Assembly: GCF_014201675.1 (NCBI RefSeq)
Contig: NZ_JACHEZ010000005.1
Span: 156,523 to 220,522 of the forward strand
DNA length: 64,000 nucleotides
Origin: Oceanithermus desulfurans
GTDB lineage: Bacteria > Deinococcota > Deinococci > Deinococcales > Marinithermaceae
Reading direction: 5' to 3'
Shown here: piece by piece, positions 23,164 through 31,799 of the stretch
How the letters are laid out: each line of letters opens with the position of its first letter
Position numbering within the stretch: position 1 is the first letter of the stretch
Notes under the pieces: generated by a model
Told to the model about the DNA's origin: nothing
Database searches by the model: none
What the model saw: only the letters and a program-made list of their open reading frames with translations
Program-made: the position numbers and the translations under genes

Positions 23164-24666
23164 ATGAAACCAACGTGGATCATCCTACTGCTTCTCGGGA
23201 GTTGGTTCGCCTATGCGCAAACCACCCCGTCCGCCAGTCCCGATCCAGCGGCTTTGGAGGAGCAGCTGAAAAGCCAGCCGGGGGACCTGCCCACCATGGT
23301 CGCGCTGGGGCGCGCCTACCTGGACGTGGGCCGCTACGACGACGCGGCGCGGGTCTTCGAGGACGTGCTGGCGCTCGACTATCAAAACTTCCAGGCCCAC
23401 TTCGGCCTCGGCCTCGCGCTCTACCGCAAGGGCGACCTGCGCGGTGCGCTCTTCGAGTTCGACCAGGTGACCCGACTCTTCCCGGACCGCTACGAAGGTT
23501 GGTACAACCTGGCCGTCGCCTACGCCGACCTGGGCCGCTGGGAGGAGGCCTCGGCGGCGTTCAAGAAGGCCCTGGCCCTCGGCGAGGAACAGAACCTTTC
23601 CCCCGAGGTGCTGCGGCCCGCCTACCTGGGCCTGGCCTCGTCGCTGCGCAAGCTCGGCTCCCCCGAGGAAGCCGCCGCGGTCCTGATCGAGGCGTTGGGG
23701 AAGGTGGGCGAGGACGAGGAGCTGCTCTACCAGGTGGCCGACAACCTGGCGATGGCCGGGAAGCCCAAGGAGGCCATCCCCTACCTGTACAAGGTGCTCA
23801 ACCGCGACCGCGGGCACGTGGCGGCGGTTAGCCTGCTGGCCGACATCTTCGTGGGGCAGGGCCTCACCGAGCGTGCGCTGCGCGAGCTGGACCGCTCGCT
23901 GCAGGCCGTGGACGACCCCGCGGTGCGGGCCAACCTGCTGCTCAAGAAAGCCATGATCCTCAAGCCGACGGATCCGGACAAGGCCTCGCAGCTGCTGCAG
24001 GAGGCGACCCGTCTCGACTCGCGCCTCTGGCAGGCCCACTACGACCTGGGCACCCATTGGCTGCGCGCCGGGGACGCGGACCGCGCCCTGGTGGCCTTTC
24101 AGAAGGCCTACAGCGTGAAGCCCGACGAGCCGCGCATCCTCGTGGGCCTGGCCGCGGCCTACTTCCAGAAGAAGGACTACAAGCAGGCCTCGCGCTACGC
24201 CAAGCTGGCCGCGGCCGCCGCCCAGGGCGACGTGCGGGCGGACGCGCTGCTGGTCGGGGGCAAGAGCGCGTACCGCCTCGGCCGTTACGGCGAGGCGCGG
24301 GCGCTGCTGCTGCAGGCCGTGGACCTGATCCCCGACCGCGCCGAGGCCTGGTTGTGGTTGGGGCTGGCGGCCTACGCGCTGCAGGACCTGGACACCGCGG
24401 TGCCCGCGCTCGAGCGGGCGGTGCAGCTCAACCCCTCGCCGGTGGCCCGCCTCAACCTGGGGGCGGCGTACCTGGCGGCGAAGCGTTTCAGCGACGCCGA
24501 GCAGGTGCTTACCCAGGTGGTCCTGGAAGACCCCAACAACGCCGAGGCTTGGTACAACCTGGGCTGGGCGCTCAAGGCGCTGGCGCGCGAGTCGGAGGCC
24601 CAGCGCGCCTGGAAGCGGGCCCTGGAGCTGGGTTTCGAGCCCGCACGCAGCCTCATCAAGAAATGA
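23164..24666 (+). CDS. Secreted tetratricopeptide-repeat protein
   Basis: 500 aa with a signal peptide (1-19, ending WFAYAQ) and about twelve TPR units covering the rest (for example LGRAYLDVGRYDDAARVFEDVLALDYQNF, LGLALYRKGDLRGALFEFDQV, LGAAYLAAKRFSDAEQVLTQV, LGWALKALARESEAQRAWKRAL). The ATG at 23164 has GGGAGGAA 8 nt upstream; an earlier ATG at 23137 lies too close to the start of transcription and breaks the signal peptide. TPR solenoids scaffold protein complexes; here in the periplasm. The next gene encodes a periplasmic SPOR-domain protein 18 nt downstream, hinting at an envelope or cell-wall role. Confidence 0.82.
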   Translation: MKPTWIILLLLGSWFAYAQTTPSASPDPAALEEQLKSQPGDLPTMVALGRAYLDVGRYDDAARVFEDVLALDYQNFQAHFGLGLALYRKGDLRGALFEFDQVTRLFPDRYEGWYNLAVAYADLGRWEEASAAFKKALALGEEQNLSPEVLRPAYLGLASSLRKLGSPEEAAAVLIEALGKVGEDEELLYQVADNLAMAGKPKEAIPYLYKVLNRDRGHVAAVSLLADIFVGQGLTERALRELDRSLQAVDDPAVRANLLLKKAMILKPTDPDKASQLLQEATRLDSRLWQAHYDLGTHWLRAGDADRALVAFQKAYSVKPDEPRILVGLAAAYFQKKDYKQASRYAKLAAAAAQGDVRADALLVGGKSAYRLGRYGEARALLLQAVDLIPDRAEAWLWLGLAAYALQDLDTAVPALERAVQLNPSPVARLNLGAAYLAAKRFSDAEQVLTQVVLEDPNNAEAWYNLGWALKALARESEAQRAWKRALELGFEPARSLIKK

Positions 24667-24684
24667 GCTCGTCAAGGAGAACCT

Positions 24685-25500
24685 ATGCGCTGGTTACGAG
24701 AAAACTGGATTGACGCGCTTATCTTCGCGGTGTTTGCGGTTACGGTCGTCGGGATCGTGCTCTTCCTCACCGGCGTGAACCCCTTCAAGGCCAAGGCCCC
24801 GTCCGGGGTGACGGCCCCGGTTCCCATCGCCAGCCCCGCGCCCGACGAGACGGCGCCGGCGGGGGCCGACGCCGAGGCCCCGGCGGCCGACGAGCCGGTC
24901 ACCGTGGTGCCCCTGCTGCCGGCCGCGCCCGAGACCGCCACGGAGCCGCCCGCCGGCGCGGCTCCGTCCGAACCCGCGGCGGCGACGGCGCCGGCCGCAC
25001 CCGCCGCGCCCGCGGGCCGTACCGAGACCGCCCCGCCCCCCGCCGCTCCGGCGGGGCCGGAGACGGGCATCTTCCGGGTTTCGGTGGGCGCCTTCGGTAA
25101 CCCGCTCAACGCGCTGGCGCTGGCCCAGAAGCTGGAGGCCCAGGGCTACGCCGTCCGGCTCGAGCCCGTCGGGCGCGTCACCCGCGTGGCCGTCGGCCCC
25201 TTCACCCGCCGCGGCGACGCGGTCCAGGCGGCCGAGCGGCTGTCCGGCTACGAGCCGCAGATCTACCGCGGTGACAGCCCCGAACCCACCCAGACCTACC
25301 TGCAGGTTGGGGCCTTCAAGCAGCTGGCGTCGGCCGAGGCCACGGTCCGCACGCTGCGCGACCAGGGGATCGGTCCGGTGGTGCTGCAGTACCGCAAGCC
25401 CTGGATCAAGGTCTGGGTCGGCCCCGTTGCCCCCGATCAGCTGGCGGCGCTCAAGCGCCGGCTCGTCGAGGCCGGTTTCGAAGTCGTCGAGGTGCGCTAG
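24685..25500 (+). CDS. Membrane-anchored protein with two SPOR domains
   Basis: 271 aa: one transmembrane helix (8-30), a long Pro/Ala/Glu linker (40-125), then two SPOR repeats (FRVSVGAFGNPLNALALAQKL near 130 and TYLQVGAFKQLASAEATVRTL near 205). SPOR domains bind septal peptidoglycan stripped of stem peptides, so the protein probably localises to the division site, as FtsN or DedD does. AAGGAGA precedes the ATG. It lies between the TPR protein and rex; the rex start overlaps its stop (TAGTG). Confidence 0.88.
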   Translation: MRWLRENWIDALIFAVFAVTVVGIVLFLTGVNPFKAKAPSGVTAPVPIASPAPDETAPAGADAEAPAADEPVTVVPLLPAAPETATEPPAGAAPSEPAAATAPAAPAAPAGRTETAPPPAAPAGPETGIFRVSVGAFGNPLNALALAQKLEAQGYAVRLEPVGRVTRVAVGPFTRRGDAVQAAERLSGYEPQIYRGDSPEPTQTYLQVGAFKQLASAEATVRTLRDQGIGPVVLQYRKPWIKVWVGPVAPDQLAALKRRLVEAGFEVVEVR

Positions 25501-26141
25501 TGGCCAAGATTCCGGACGCGACGATCACCCGGCTGGTGCGCTACCTGCGGGCCCTGGAGCGCATGGAGGAGGCCGGCGCGGTGCGCACCTCGAGCGAGGA
25601 GCTGGCCCGCGCCACCGGGGTCACCGCGTTCCAGGTGCGCAAGGACCTGGCCTACTTCGGCAGCTACGGCACCCGCGGCGTCGGCTACACCGTCCCGGTC
25701 CTGCGGCGGGAGCTGCGCCAGATCCTGGGGCTGGGGCGCAAGTGGCGCCTGATCATCGTGGGCATGGGGCGGCTGGGGCAGGCGCTCGCCGACTACCCCG
25801 GACTCGCGGAGGGCTACGAGCTGGTCGCGGGCTTCGACGTCGACCCCGGGATCATCGGCCGCCGGGTGGGTCCGGTGACCGTGCGCCCGCTGGAGGAGCT
25901 CGAGGCCACGGTGCGGGACGAGCACGTCGACGTCGCCCTGCTGGCCGTACCCGAAGGGCAGGCCCAGGCCGTGGCCGAGCGGCTGGTCCGCGCCGGGGTG
26001 CGGGGGCTGCTCAACTTCGCGCCGGTGGTGCTGAGCCTGCCCGAAGAGGTGGCCGTCGAAAACGTCGACTTTATGGCTGGACTTTCCCGTTTAGGTTTCT
26101 TTATGCTGAACCCAAGGTGGCGAGAGGAGATGATGGGATGA
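25500..26141 (+). CDS. rex: Redox-sensing transcriptional repressor Rex
   Basis: 213 aa, family length. An N-terminal winged helix (TRLVRYLRALERM, ATGVTAFQVRKDLAYFGSYGTRGVGY, with the recognition helix) and a C-terminal Rossmann domain (VGMGRLGQALADYPG, GFDVDPGIIG) bind NAD(H). High NADH releases Rex from operators of respiratory and fermentative genes. The GTG start overlaps the upstream stop. A Rex-like half site lies in the operon promoter at 23097, which would allow autoregulation. Confidence 0.95.
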   Translation: MAKIPDATITRLVRYLRALERMEEAGAVRTSSEELARATGVTAFQVRKDLAYFGSYGTRGVGYTVPVLRRELRQILGLGRKWRLIIVGMGRLGQALADYPGLAEGYELVAGFDVDPGIIGRRVGPVTVRPLEELEATVRDEHVDVALLAVPEGQAQAVAERLVRAGVRGLLNFAPVVLSLPEEVAVENVDFMAGLSRLGFFMLNPRWREEMMG

Positions 26142-26701
26142 AGAAGTGGCTGATCTTAGGGGTAGTGCTCGCGGCCGGGGCGCTGACCTCGTGCGGCATG
26201 CTTGATATCGGTTTTAAACAGTACTATCAGGTGAACCTCACGCCGGCCATGTGGGGCTTCGAGGTGACGGATACCGGACTCGTGGTGGTCGGCAACACGG
26301 CACAGGTCATCGCGGCCCCGGGGGCGCCCGAAGGCGTGCTCGAGCGCATCGAGGTGCATTACCTGGACGCCGGCGGCAACGAGGTCAAGGTAGGGGATTC
26401 TTCCTACGTGGCCAACTACCCCGTTCCCATCCCCGCCGGCATCGTCTGCCCCGCCGCCGACGGCGGCACCCAGCAGTGCACCAAGAGCAGCGAGGGCTGG
26501 CAGTACGGCTGGGCGTCTTCGGAGCCCTTCGAGTTCAGCCTGGACGGCGACATCGCCTCGCGGGTCTACGAAGCCTACCTCAACGACGCCAACTACCTCG
26601 ACTGGCACGCGCGCGCGATCTTCTTCGCGCGCACCTCGAACGGCAAGAGCGTTCAATGGGAGCAGGACATCAAGATCATCTTCCCGCTGAAGGCGCAGTA
26701 G
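26138..26701 (+). CDS. Lipoprotein of unknown function
   Basis: 187 aa, ATG overlapping the rex stop. Signal MKKWLILGVVLAAGALTSC ends in a lipobox (LTSC, lipidated Cys19). The mature part is beta-rich with VNLTPAMWGFEV, VVVGNTAQVIAAPGAPEGVL and a pair of cysteines (CPAADGGTQQC) that could form a disulphide. No family recognised. Probably faces the periplasm. Last gene of the TPR-SPOR-rex unit; the following gene has its own -10 box. Confidence 0.68.
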   Translation: MKKWLILGVVLAAGALTSCGMLDIGFKQYYQVNLTPAMWGFEVTDTGLVVVGNTAQVIAAPGAPEGVLERIEVHYLDAGGNEVKVGDSSYVANYPVPIPAGIVCPAADGGTQQCTKSSEGWQYGWASSEPFEFSLDGDIASRVYEAYLNDANYLDWHARAIFFARTSNGKSVQWEQDIKIIFPLKAQ

Positions 26702-26729
26702 CCCGGCATCTGCGGGTATACTCGACTCG

Positions 26730-27689
26730 GTGAGCGTAGAGCCGTCGTTGTCCGCCCTGCCCGAACCGGGCGAAGCCTTCGAGCGAAGGTTGCGCGCCCT
26801 GCTTCGTTCCGACGTCGAGTTCATCCAGCTGATCGAAGACGATCTGATCGCCGCCGGGGGCAAGCGCATCCGCCCCCGGCTCGCGTTGCTGGCCAGCCGC
26901 GCCCTGGGGGGCGTGCCCCACGAGATGGAGCTGGCGCTGGCCGTGGAGCTGCTGCACTCGGCGACGCTGCTCCACGACGACCTCGTCGACGACGCCGAGA
27001 CCCGCCGCGGCCGCGAGGCCGCCTTCCGCAAGTACGGGAACGCCGTCTCCGTCCTTTCCGGCGACTACCTGCTCAGTCGTGTCCTCTTCCTGCTGGCCGA
27101 GACCGGCCGCATCGAGCTCGTGCACCTCTTTGCCGAGGCGGCGCGGCAGCTGGCCGAGGGCGAGGTGCTGCAGTTCCAGGCCGCGGCCTACCAGGAGTAT
27201 TCGGAGGCCCAGTACTACCGCATCATCGAGAGCAAGACCGCGGCGCTGATGCGCGCGGCCACCGAGGGCGCGGCCCTTTTGGGGCGGGCGCCCGCGGCCC
27301 TGCGCGAGGCGCTGGTCGTCTACGGCCGCGAGTACGGCATGGCCTTCCAGATGCGCGACGACTACCTCGATCTCATGGGGGCTTCGGAACGCCTGGGGAA
27401 GCCCGTGGGCGGCGACGTGCGCGAAGGCAAGGTCACGCTGATCACGCTCTGGCTGCTCGAGGCCGAACCCGAGCGCGTAGGGCAGGTGCTGCTGCGGCGC
27501 GGGCGCGAGCCCGACGACGTCGCCTTCCTGCGGGAGCTGGCGGTGCGCAGCGGCGTGGCCGAACGCGTCGTCGAGGTGATCGGCGAACGCATTCGCCGCG
27601 CTCTGGCGGCGCTGGAGGTGCTGCCCGGCTCCGAAGCGAAGGCCGCGCTGGAAGGTTTGGCCCTTGCGGAACTGGAGCGCTTGCAGTAG
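26730..27689 (+). CDS. Long-chain polyprenyl diphosphate synthase
   Basis: 319 aa from GTG; TATACT (26717-26722) ends 7 nt upstream. An all-helical trans-prenyltransferase with the first Asp-rich motif [15 protein letters not shown] (DDLVD 83-87), the second MRDDYLD, and the conserved GGKRIRPRL and [11 protein letters not shown]. Condenses IPP with allylic diphosphates; the small residues four and five positions before the first motif (S, A) allow long chains, so it likely makes the menaquinone side chain. Product length is not certain from sequence. Confidence 0.9.
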   Translation: MSVEPSLSALPEPGEAFERRLRALLRSDVEFIQLIEDDLIAAGGKRIRPRLALLASRALGGVPHEMELALAVELLHSATLLHDDLVDDAETRRGREAAFRKYGNAVSVLSGDYLLSRVLFLLAETGRIELVHLFAEAARQLAEGEVLQFQAAAYQEYSEAQYYRIIESKTAALMRAATEGAALLGRAPAALREALVVYGREYGMAFQMRDDYLDLMGASERLGKPVGGDVREGKVTLITLWLLEAEPERVGQVLLRRGREPDDVAFLRELAVRSGVAERVVEVIGERIRRALAALEVLPGSEAKAALEGLALAELERLQ

Positions 27690-27722
27690 ACCTAAGCATC
27701 GTGGCGGACCAAGGAGGTACCC

Positions 27723-28994
27723 ATGCTCAAGAGCGCCTACAAACCTCCCGGTGAGCCGGGGCTATGGCATGACTTTCTGGCTCAGCTCGAACGCACCTTG
27801 GCGCATGTGAACGCCCACCCGGCCACCGTGGAGTACCTGACCCACCCCCGAAGAACGGTGGCCCTGACCGTGCCCGTCCAGCTCGATGACGGCACGGTCA
27901 GTTTCTTCAGCGGCTACCGGGTCGTCCACAACATCGCCCTGGGGCCGGCGCGCGGCGGCGTGCGCTACCACCCCCGCGTCTCCCTGGGGCAGTCGGTGGG
28001 GCTCGCGGCCATCGCCACCATCCAGTCGGCCGTCTTCCGCCTTCCCTACGGCGGTGCCGCCGGGGGCGTGTCGGTGAACCCGCGCAAGCTCTCCCTCGGC
28101 GAGGTCGAGCGGCTGACCCGCCGCTACGCCGCCGAGCTCGTGGACGTGATCGGTCCTGACAAGGACATCCTGGGGCCCGACCTGGGGACGGGCGAGCGCG
28201 AGATGGCCTGGATGATGGACACCTTCTCCACCAACCGCGGCTTCACCGAGCCCGGCGTCGTCACCGGAAAGCCCCCGCAGCTCGGGGGCGTTTCCAAGCG
28301 CGGCGAGGCCGTAGGCCGCGGCGTCCTCTACGCCGTCGAGGCCTTCACCCGCTTTCAGGAGCAGGACCTCGCCGGCAGCACCGTAGCGGTGCAGGGGTAC
28401 GGCAAGGTGGGCCGCGCGGTGGCGCGGCTCTTTTCCGAGGCGGGGGCGAAGGTGGTCGCGGTCTCCGACGAGTGGGGCGCGGTCTACAACCCGGACGGCC
28501 TCGACTACAAGGCGTTGCTGGCGCACTTCAAGGAAACGGGCCGCGTCGAGGGCTTCGCCGGGGCCCACACCATCGGCCGCGACGCCCTGGTGGGCCTGAA
28601 CGCCGACTTCCTGATCCTGGCGGCCCTGGAGGGACTGATCAACGAGGGCAACGTGGATCAGGTGCGGGCCAAGGTGATCGTCGAGTCCGCCGTCGGGGCG
28701 GTGACCGCCGACGCCGACGCCGAACTGCGGCGCCGCGGGGTTCCGGTCGTGCCCGACGTGATCGCCGGCGGCGGGGGCTTGACGATGGACTACCTCGAGT
28801 GGGTGCAGAACTTCTCGATGTTCAACTGGTCGGAGGACCGCGTCTGGTCGGCGATGCAGCGCCGGGTGGCCCAGACGCTGGAAGAGGTGTGCACGTACGC
28901 GGAGGCCCACGCGATCGATCTGCGGCTGGCCTCCTACGCCATCGCGGTAGATCAGATCAACTTCTCCACGCACATGCGGGGGGTGTATCCATGA
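27723..28994 (+). CDS. gdhA: Glutamate dehydrogenase-like subunit, probably regulatory (catalytic lysines replaced)
   Basis: 423 aa, Glu/Leu/Phe/Val dehydrogenase fold: dimerisation domain with [21 protein letters not shown] and an NAD domain with [17 protein letters not shown]. Three lysines essential in active GDH are changed here: GPARGG (Arg77), the Gln101 position, and YGGAAGG (Ala113 where the catalytic Lys belongs), while the Asp of GPDLGTG is kept. Thermus is known to pair a non-catalytic GdhA, the leucine-binding regulator, with catalytic GdhB in a hetero-oligomer. AAGGAGG precedes the ATG; gdhB starts inside its stop codon. Confidence 0.9.
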   Translation: MLKSAYKPPGEPGLWHDFLAQLERTLAHVNAHPATVEYLTHPRRTVALTVPVQLDDGTVSFFSGYRVVHNIALGPARGGVRYHPRVSLGQSVGLAAIATIQSAVFRLPYGGAAGGVSVNPRKLSLGEVERLTRRYAAELVDVIGPDKDILGPDLGTGEREMAWMMDTFSTNRGFTEPGVVTGKPPQLGGVSKRGEAVGRGVLYAVEAFTRFQEQDLAGSTVAVQGYGKVGRAVARLFSEAGAKVVAVSDEWGAVYNPDGLDYKALLAHFKETGRVEGFAGAHTIGRDALVGLNADFLILAALEGLINEGNVDQVRAKVIVESAVGAVTADADAELRRRGVPVVPDVIAGGGGLTMDYLEWVQNFSMFNWSEDRVWSAMQRRVAQTLEEVCTYAEAHAIDLRLASYAIAVDQINFSTHMRGVYP

Positions 28995-30274
28995 AGAGCG
29001 AACCGTTGTCCTACCTGCCGTCCGGCGACCAAGGCCCCTGGGGGATCTACCTGGAACAGGTCGAGCGCGTCACCCCCTACCTGGGCAAGCTCAAGTACTG
29101 GGTCGACACCCTGAAGCGGCCCAAGCGCATCCTCATCGTCGACGTGCCCATCCACCTCGACGACGGCACCGTGGTCCACTTCGAGGGCTACCGGGTGCAG
29201 CACAACACCTCGCGCGGGCCCGCCAAGGGCGGCGTGCGCTACCACCAGGACGTGACGCTTTCCGAGGTGATGGCGCTGGCGGCCTGGATGAGCATCAAGA
29301 ACGCCGCCGTGGGGCTGCCCTACGGCGGCGGTAAGGGCGGCATCCGCCTCGACCCGCGGCAGCTTTCCCCCTCGGAGCTCGAGCGCGTCACCCGCCGCTT
29401 CACCTCCGAGATCGGCATCCTCATCGGCCCCAAGAAGGACATCCCCGCCCCCGACGTGGGCACCGGCCAGCGCGAGATGGCCTGGATGATGGACACCTAC
29501 TCGATGAACGTGGGTTCGACCACCCCCGGCGTCGTCACCGGCAAGCCGATCGCCATCGGCGGTTCGCTGGGCCGGCAGGACGCGACCGGCAACGGGGTCT
29601 TCTTCACCGCCGCCGCGGCCGCCGAGAAGATCGGCCTGCCCATCGAGGGCAGCCGCGTGGTGATCCAGGGCTTCGGTAACGTGGGCAACGCCGCGGCGCG
29701 CGCCTTCTACGACCACGGCGCCAAGATCGTGGCCATCGCCGACGTGACCGGGGCGATCTACAACGAGGAGGGCCTCGACCCCTACGACCTGATCCGCTAC
29801 GTGGCGGAGTCGGAGACGCGCGGGGTGCGCGGCTACCCGAAGGCCGAGCCGCTGCCCGCCGCCGAGCTCTTCGCGGTTCCCTGCGAGTTCCTGGTGCCGG
29901 CGGCGCTGGAGCGCGTGATTACCGAGCAGAACGCCCACAAGGTGCAGACCAAGATCGTCGTCGAGGGCGCGAACGGTCCCACGACGCCGGCGGCCGACGA
30001 CATCCTCGCCGAGCGCGGCGTCGTCGTGGTGCCCGACGTTCTCGCCAACGCCGGGGGCGTGACGGTCTCGTACTTCGAGTGGGTGCAGGACTTCAACTCC
30101 TACTTCTGGACCGAGGAGGAGATCAACCAGAACCTCGAGCGCGTCCTGCGCGAGGCCTTCGAGGCCGTCTGGCAGGTGGCGCAGGACCGCAAGGTGCTGC
30201 TGCGCACGGCCGCCTACATCGTGGCGGCGACGCGCATCCTCGAGGCGCGGGCGCTGCGCGGCCTCTACCCCTGA
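28991..30274 (+). CDS. gdhB: Glutamate dehydrogenase, catalytic subunit
   Basis: 427 aa. Retains all key lysines: Lys79 in [10 protein letters not shown], Lys103 in MSIKNAAV and the catalytic Lys115 in YGGGKGG, with the Asp in [11 protein letters not shown]. Rossmann motif [17 protein letters not shown]. Reversibly converts glutamate to 2-oxoglutarate and ammonia with NAD(P). About half identical by eye to the upstream gene and translated with it (ATGA overlap), which supports a GdhA/GdhB hetero-oligomer. Confidence 0.94.
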   Translation: MKSEPLSYLPSGDQGPWGIYLEQVERVTPYLGKLKYWVDTLKRPKRILIVDVPIHLDDGTVVHFEGYRVQHNTSRGPAKGGVRYHQDVTLSEVMALAAWMSIKNAAVGLPYGGGKGGIRLDPRQLSPSELERVTRRFTSEIGILIGPKKDIPAPDVGTGQREMAWMMDTYSMNVGSTTPGVVTGKPIAIGGSLGRQDATGNGVFFTAAAAAEKIGLPIEGSRVVIQGFGNVGNAAARAFYDHGAKIVAIADVTGAIYNEEGLDPYDLIRYVAESETRGVRGYPKAEPLPAAELFAVPCEFLVPAALERVITEQNAHKVQTKIVVEGANGPTTPAADDILAERGVVVVPDVLANAGGVTVSYFEWVQDFNSYFWTEEEINQNLERVLREAFEAVWQVAQDRKVLLRTAAYIVAATRILEARALRGLYP

Positions 30275-30330
30275 GCCGGCGCGGCCGCGGGGCTTGGTCC
30301 GCTTGCGCGGGGATGGGCTAGGCTTGAAGT

Positions 30331-30891
30331 ATGGCACGCCCGCTCGCCGCCGCGCCCGACTGGCCGCACTGCGGCCGGGTCACCCTCAAGCCGTTCGCCT
30401 ACGGCCTTTCGGCCGAGGAGTGGCGCGGCTTCTGGGAGAGCTTCCGCGACCCGGAGATCGCGGAGTGGAACGGCAACCGCCCGCTGCGGATGCCGCTTTG
30501 GCTCTTCAAGCGGGTGGTGCAGGGGGAGATCAAGCGCGGCGACCGCATGGGCTTCGTCATCCTCGACGAACACGGCGACTGGCTGGGCACCCTCGAGCTC
30601 TACGAGCTGAAGGGGCGCGAGGCCACCCTGGGCATCATCCTGGGGCGCAAGGACCGCTGGGGGCAGGGCTACGGCCGCGAGGCGGTGCGGGCGCTGCTCG
30701 ACTACGCCTTCGGCACCCTGGGGCTCGAGCGCGTCAAGCTGCGCACCTTCAGCCACAACCTGCGGGCGCGGCGCGCCTTCGCCGCCGCGGGCTTCCGCGA
30801 AGTGGGCTCAGAGGCGCTGCCCGGGGGGAAGCAGGACACCCTGATGGAGGTGCGAAAGGAGGAGTGGCGTGCGCCTTGCGGTGGCGGATGA
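30331..30891 (+). CDS. GNAT-family N-acetyltransferase (RimJ/RimL-like)
   Basis: 186 aa. GNAT core: FVILDEHGDWLGTLELYELKGREATLGIILGRKDRWGQGYGREAVRALLDYAF carries the acetyl-CoA loop (Q/RxxGxG/A as WGQGYGREA), followed by RVKLRTFSHNLRARRAFAAAGFREVG, typical of the RimJ/RimL group. Acts on an amino group of a protein or small molecule; unknown. TAGGCT (30319-30324) ends 6 nt before the ATG. The 3' end overlaps the next gene by 23 nt. Confidence 0.85.
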   Translation: MARPLAAAPDWPHCGRVTLKPFAYGLSAEEWRGFWESFRDPEIAEWNGNRPLRMPLWLFKRVVQGEIKRGDRMGFVILDEHGDWLGTLELYELKGREATLGIILGRKDRWGQGYGREAVRALLDYAFGTLGLERVKLRTFSHNLRARRAFAAAGFREVGSEALPGGKQDTLMEVRKEEWRAPCGGG

Positions 30892-31774
30892 CGTGCGGCC
30901 GGTTTACCTGAGCGGGCTTCCCGATGGCGTGGAGGTCGTTCGCTTTCCCGCGGAGGGCGAGCCGGGTCCGGAGGTCCTCGAAGCCGAGTTCGCGGTGCCC
31001 ACGCGCCGGCGGATGGCCGAGGCCCTGGAGCGGATGCCCCGCCTGCGCGTCGTGCAGACGATCTCGGCCGGGGTGGACTGGGTGCTGCCCCACGTGCCCC
31101 CGGGGGTGACGCTCGCCGACGCGCGCGGTGTCCACGACGTGGCCGTGAGCGAGTGGGTGCTGACCGCGCTGCTGACCTCCGTCAAGCGCGTGCCCGAGCT
31201 TTGGGAGCGCCAGCAGGCGGCCGCGTGGGAGGGCGGCCTGCGGCCGGGCGAGCTCTGGGGGCAGACCGTGCTCATCCTCGGTTACGGCTCCATCGGGCGG
31301 GCGGTCGAGGCGCGGCTCGCGCCCTTCGGGGTTCGCGTCCTGCGCGTCGCCCGCCGCCCGCGTCTCGGCGTAGAGACCCTGGAGGCGCTGGCGGAGCTGC
31401 TGCCGCGCGCCGACGCGGTGGTGCTGCTGTTGCCGCTCACCCCGGCGACCCGGGGGCTGGTGGACGCGGACTTTCTGGCGCGGATGAAGCCCGGCGCCCT
31501 GCTCGTCAACGCCGGCCGCGGCGCCCTGGTGGACACCGCGGCGCTCTTGGAGGCGCTGCGCGCCGGCCGCGTCCGCGCCGCCCTCGACGTCACCGACCCC
31601 GAGCCGCTGCCCGCAGGCCACCCGCTCTGGCGGGCTCCCGGGGTCTGGATTACCCCCCACCTGGCCGGCAGTTCGCCGCGGCTGCGCGAGCGCGGCTTCG
31701 CCCTGGTGCGGGCGCAGGTGGCGCGCTACCTGCGCGGCGAGCCGCTGTTCAACGTGGTTCGCGAAGGTTACTGA
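30869..31774 (+). CDS. D-isomer-specific 2-hydroxyacid dehydrogenase family protein
   Basis: 301 aa from GTG with AAAGGAGGAG upstream. NAD-binding domain VLILGYGSIGRAVEARLAPFG; catalytic set of the family: Arg in NAGRGALVD, Glu in DVTDPEPLPAGHPLW and His in ITPHLAGSSP. The N-terminal catalytic domain contains ISAGVDWVLP and DARGVHDVAVSEWVL. It reduces a 2-keto acid (glyoxylate, hydroxypyruvate or phosphoglycerate type); the specific substrate is unclear. It lacks the ACT domain of SerA. Confidence 0.88.
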   Translation: MRLAVADDVRPVYLSGLPDGVEVVRFPAEGEPGPEVLEAEFAVPTRRRMAEALERMPRLRVVQTISAGVDWVLPHVPPGVTLADARGVHDVAVSEWVLTALLTSVKRVPELWERQQAAAWEGGLRPGELWGQTVLILGYGSIGRAVEARLAPFGVRVLRVARRPRLGVETLEALAELLPRADAVVLLLPLTPATRGLVDADFLARMKPGALLVNAGRGALVDTAALLEALRAGRVRAALDVTDPEPLPAGHPLWRAPGVWITPHLAGSSPRLRERGFALVRAQVARYLRGEPLFNVVREGY

Positions 31775-31799
31775 GCGGCGTAGAATGGGGGCGTACGCC

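Noticed and set aside
27723..28994. gdhA as a pseudogene
   Set aside because: The frame is intact, Shine-Dalgarno strong, fold motifs retained and known Thermus biology explains the missing lysines.
28991..30274. gdhA/gdhB as a recent tandem duplication
   Set aside because: Only about half of residues agree by eye and the active sites differ, so the split is old.
31785..31799. ATG at 31785 as start of the DUF2325 fusion
   Set aside because: It lies within the TAGAAT promoter box, so it would not be in the transcript.
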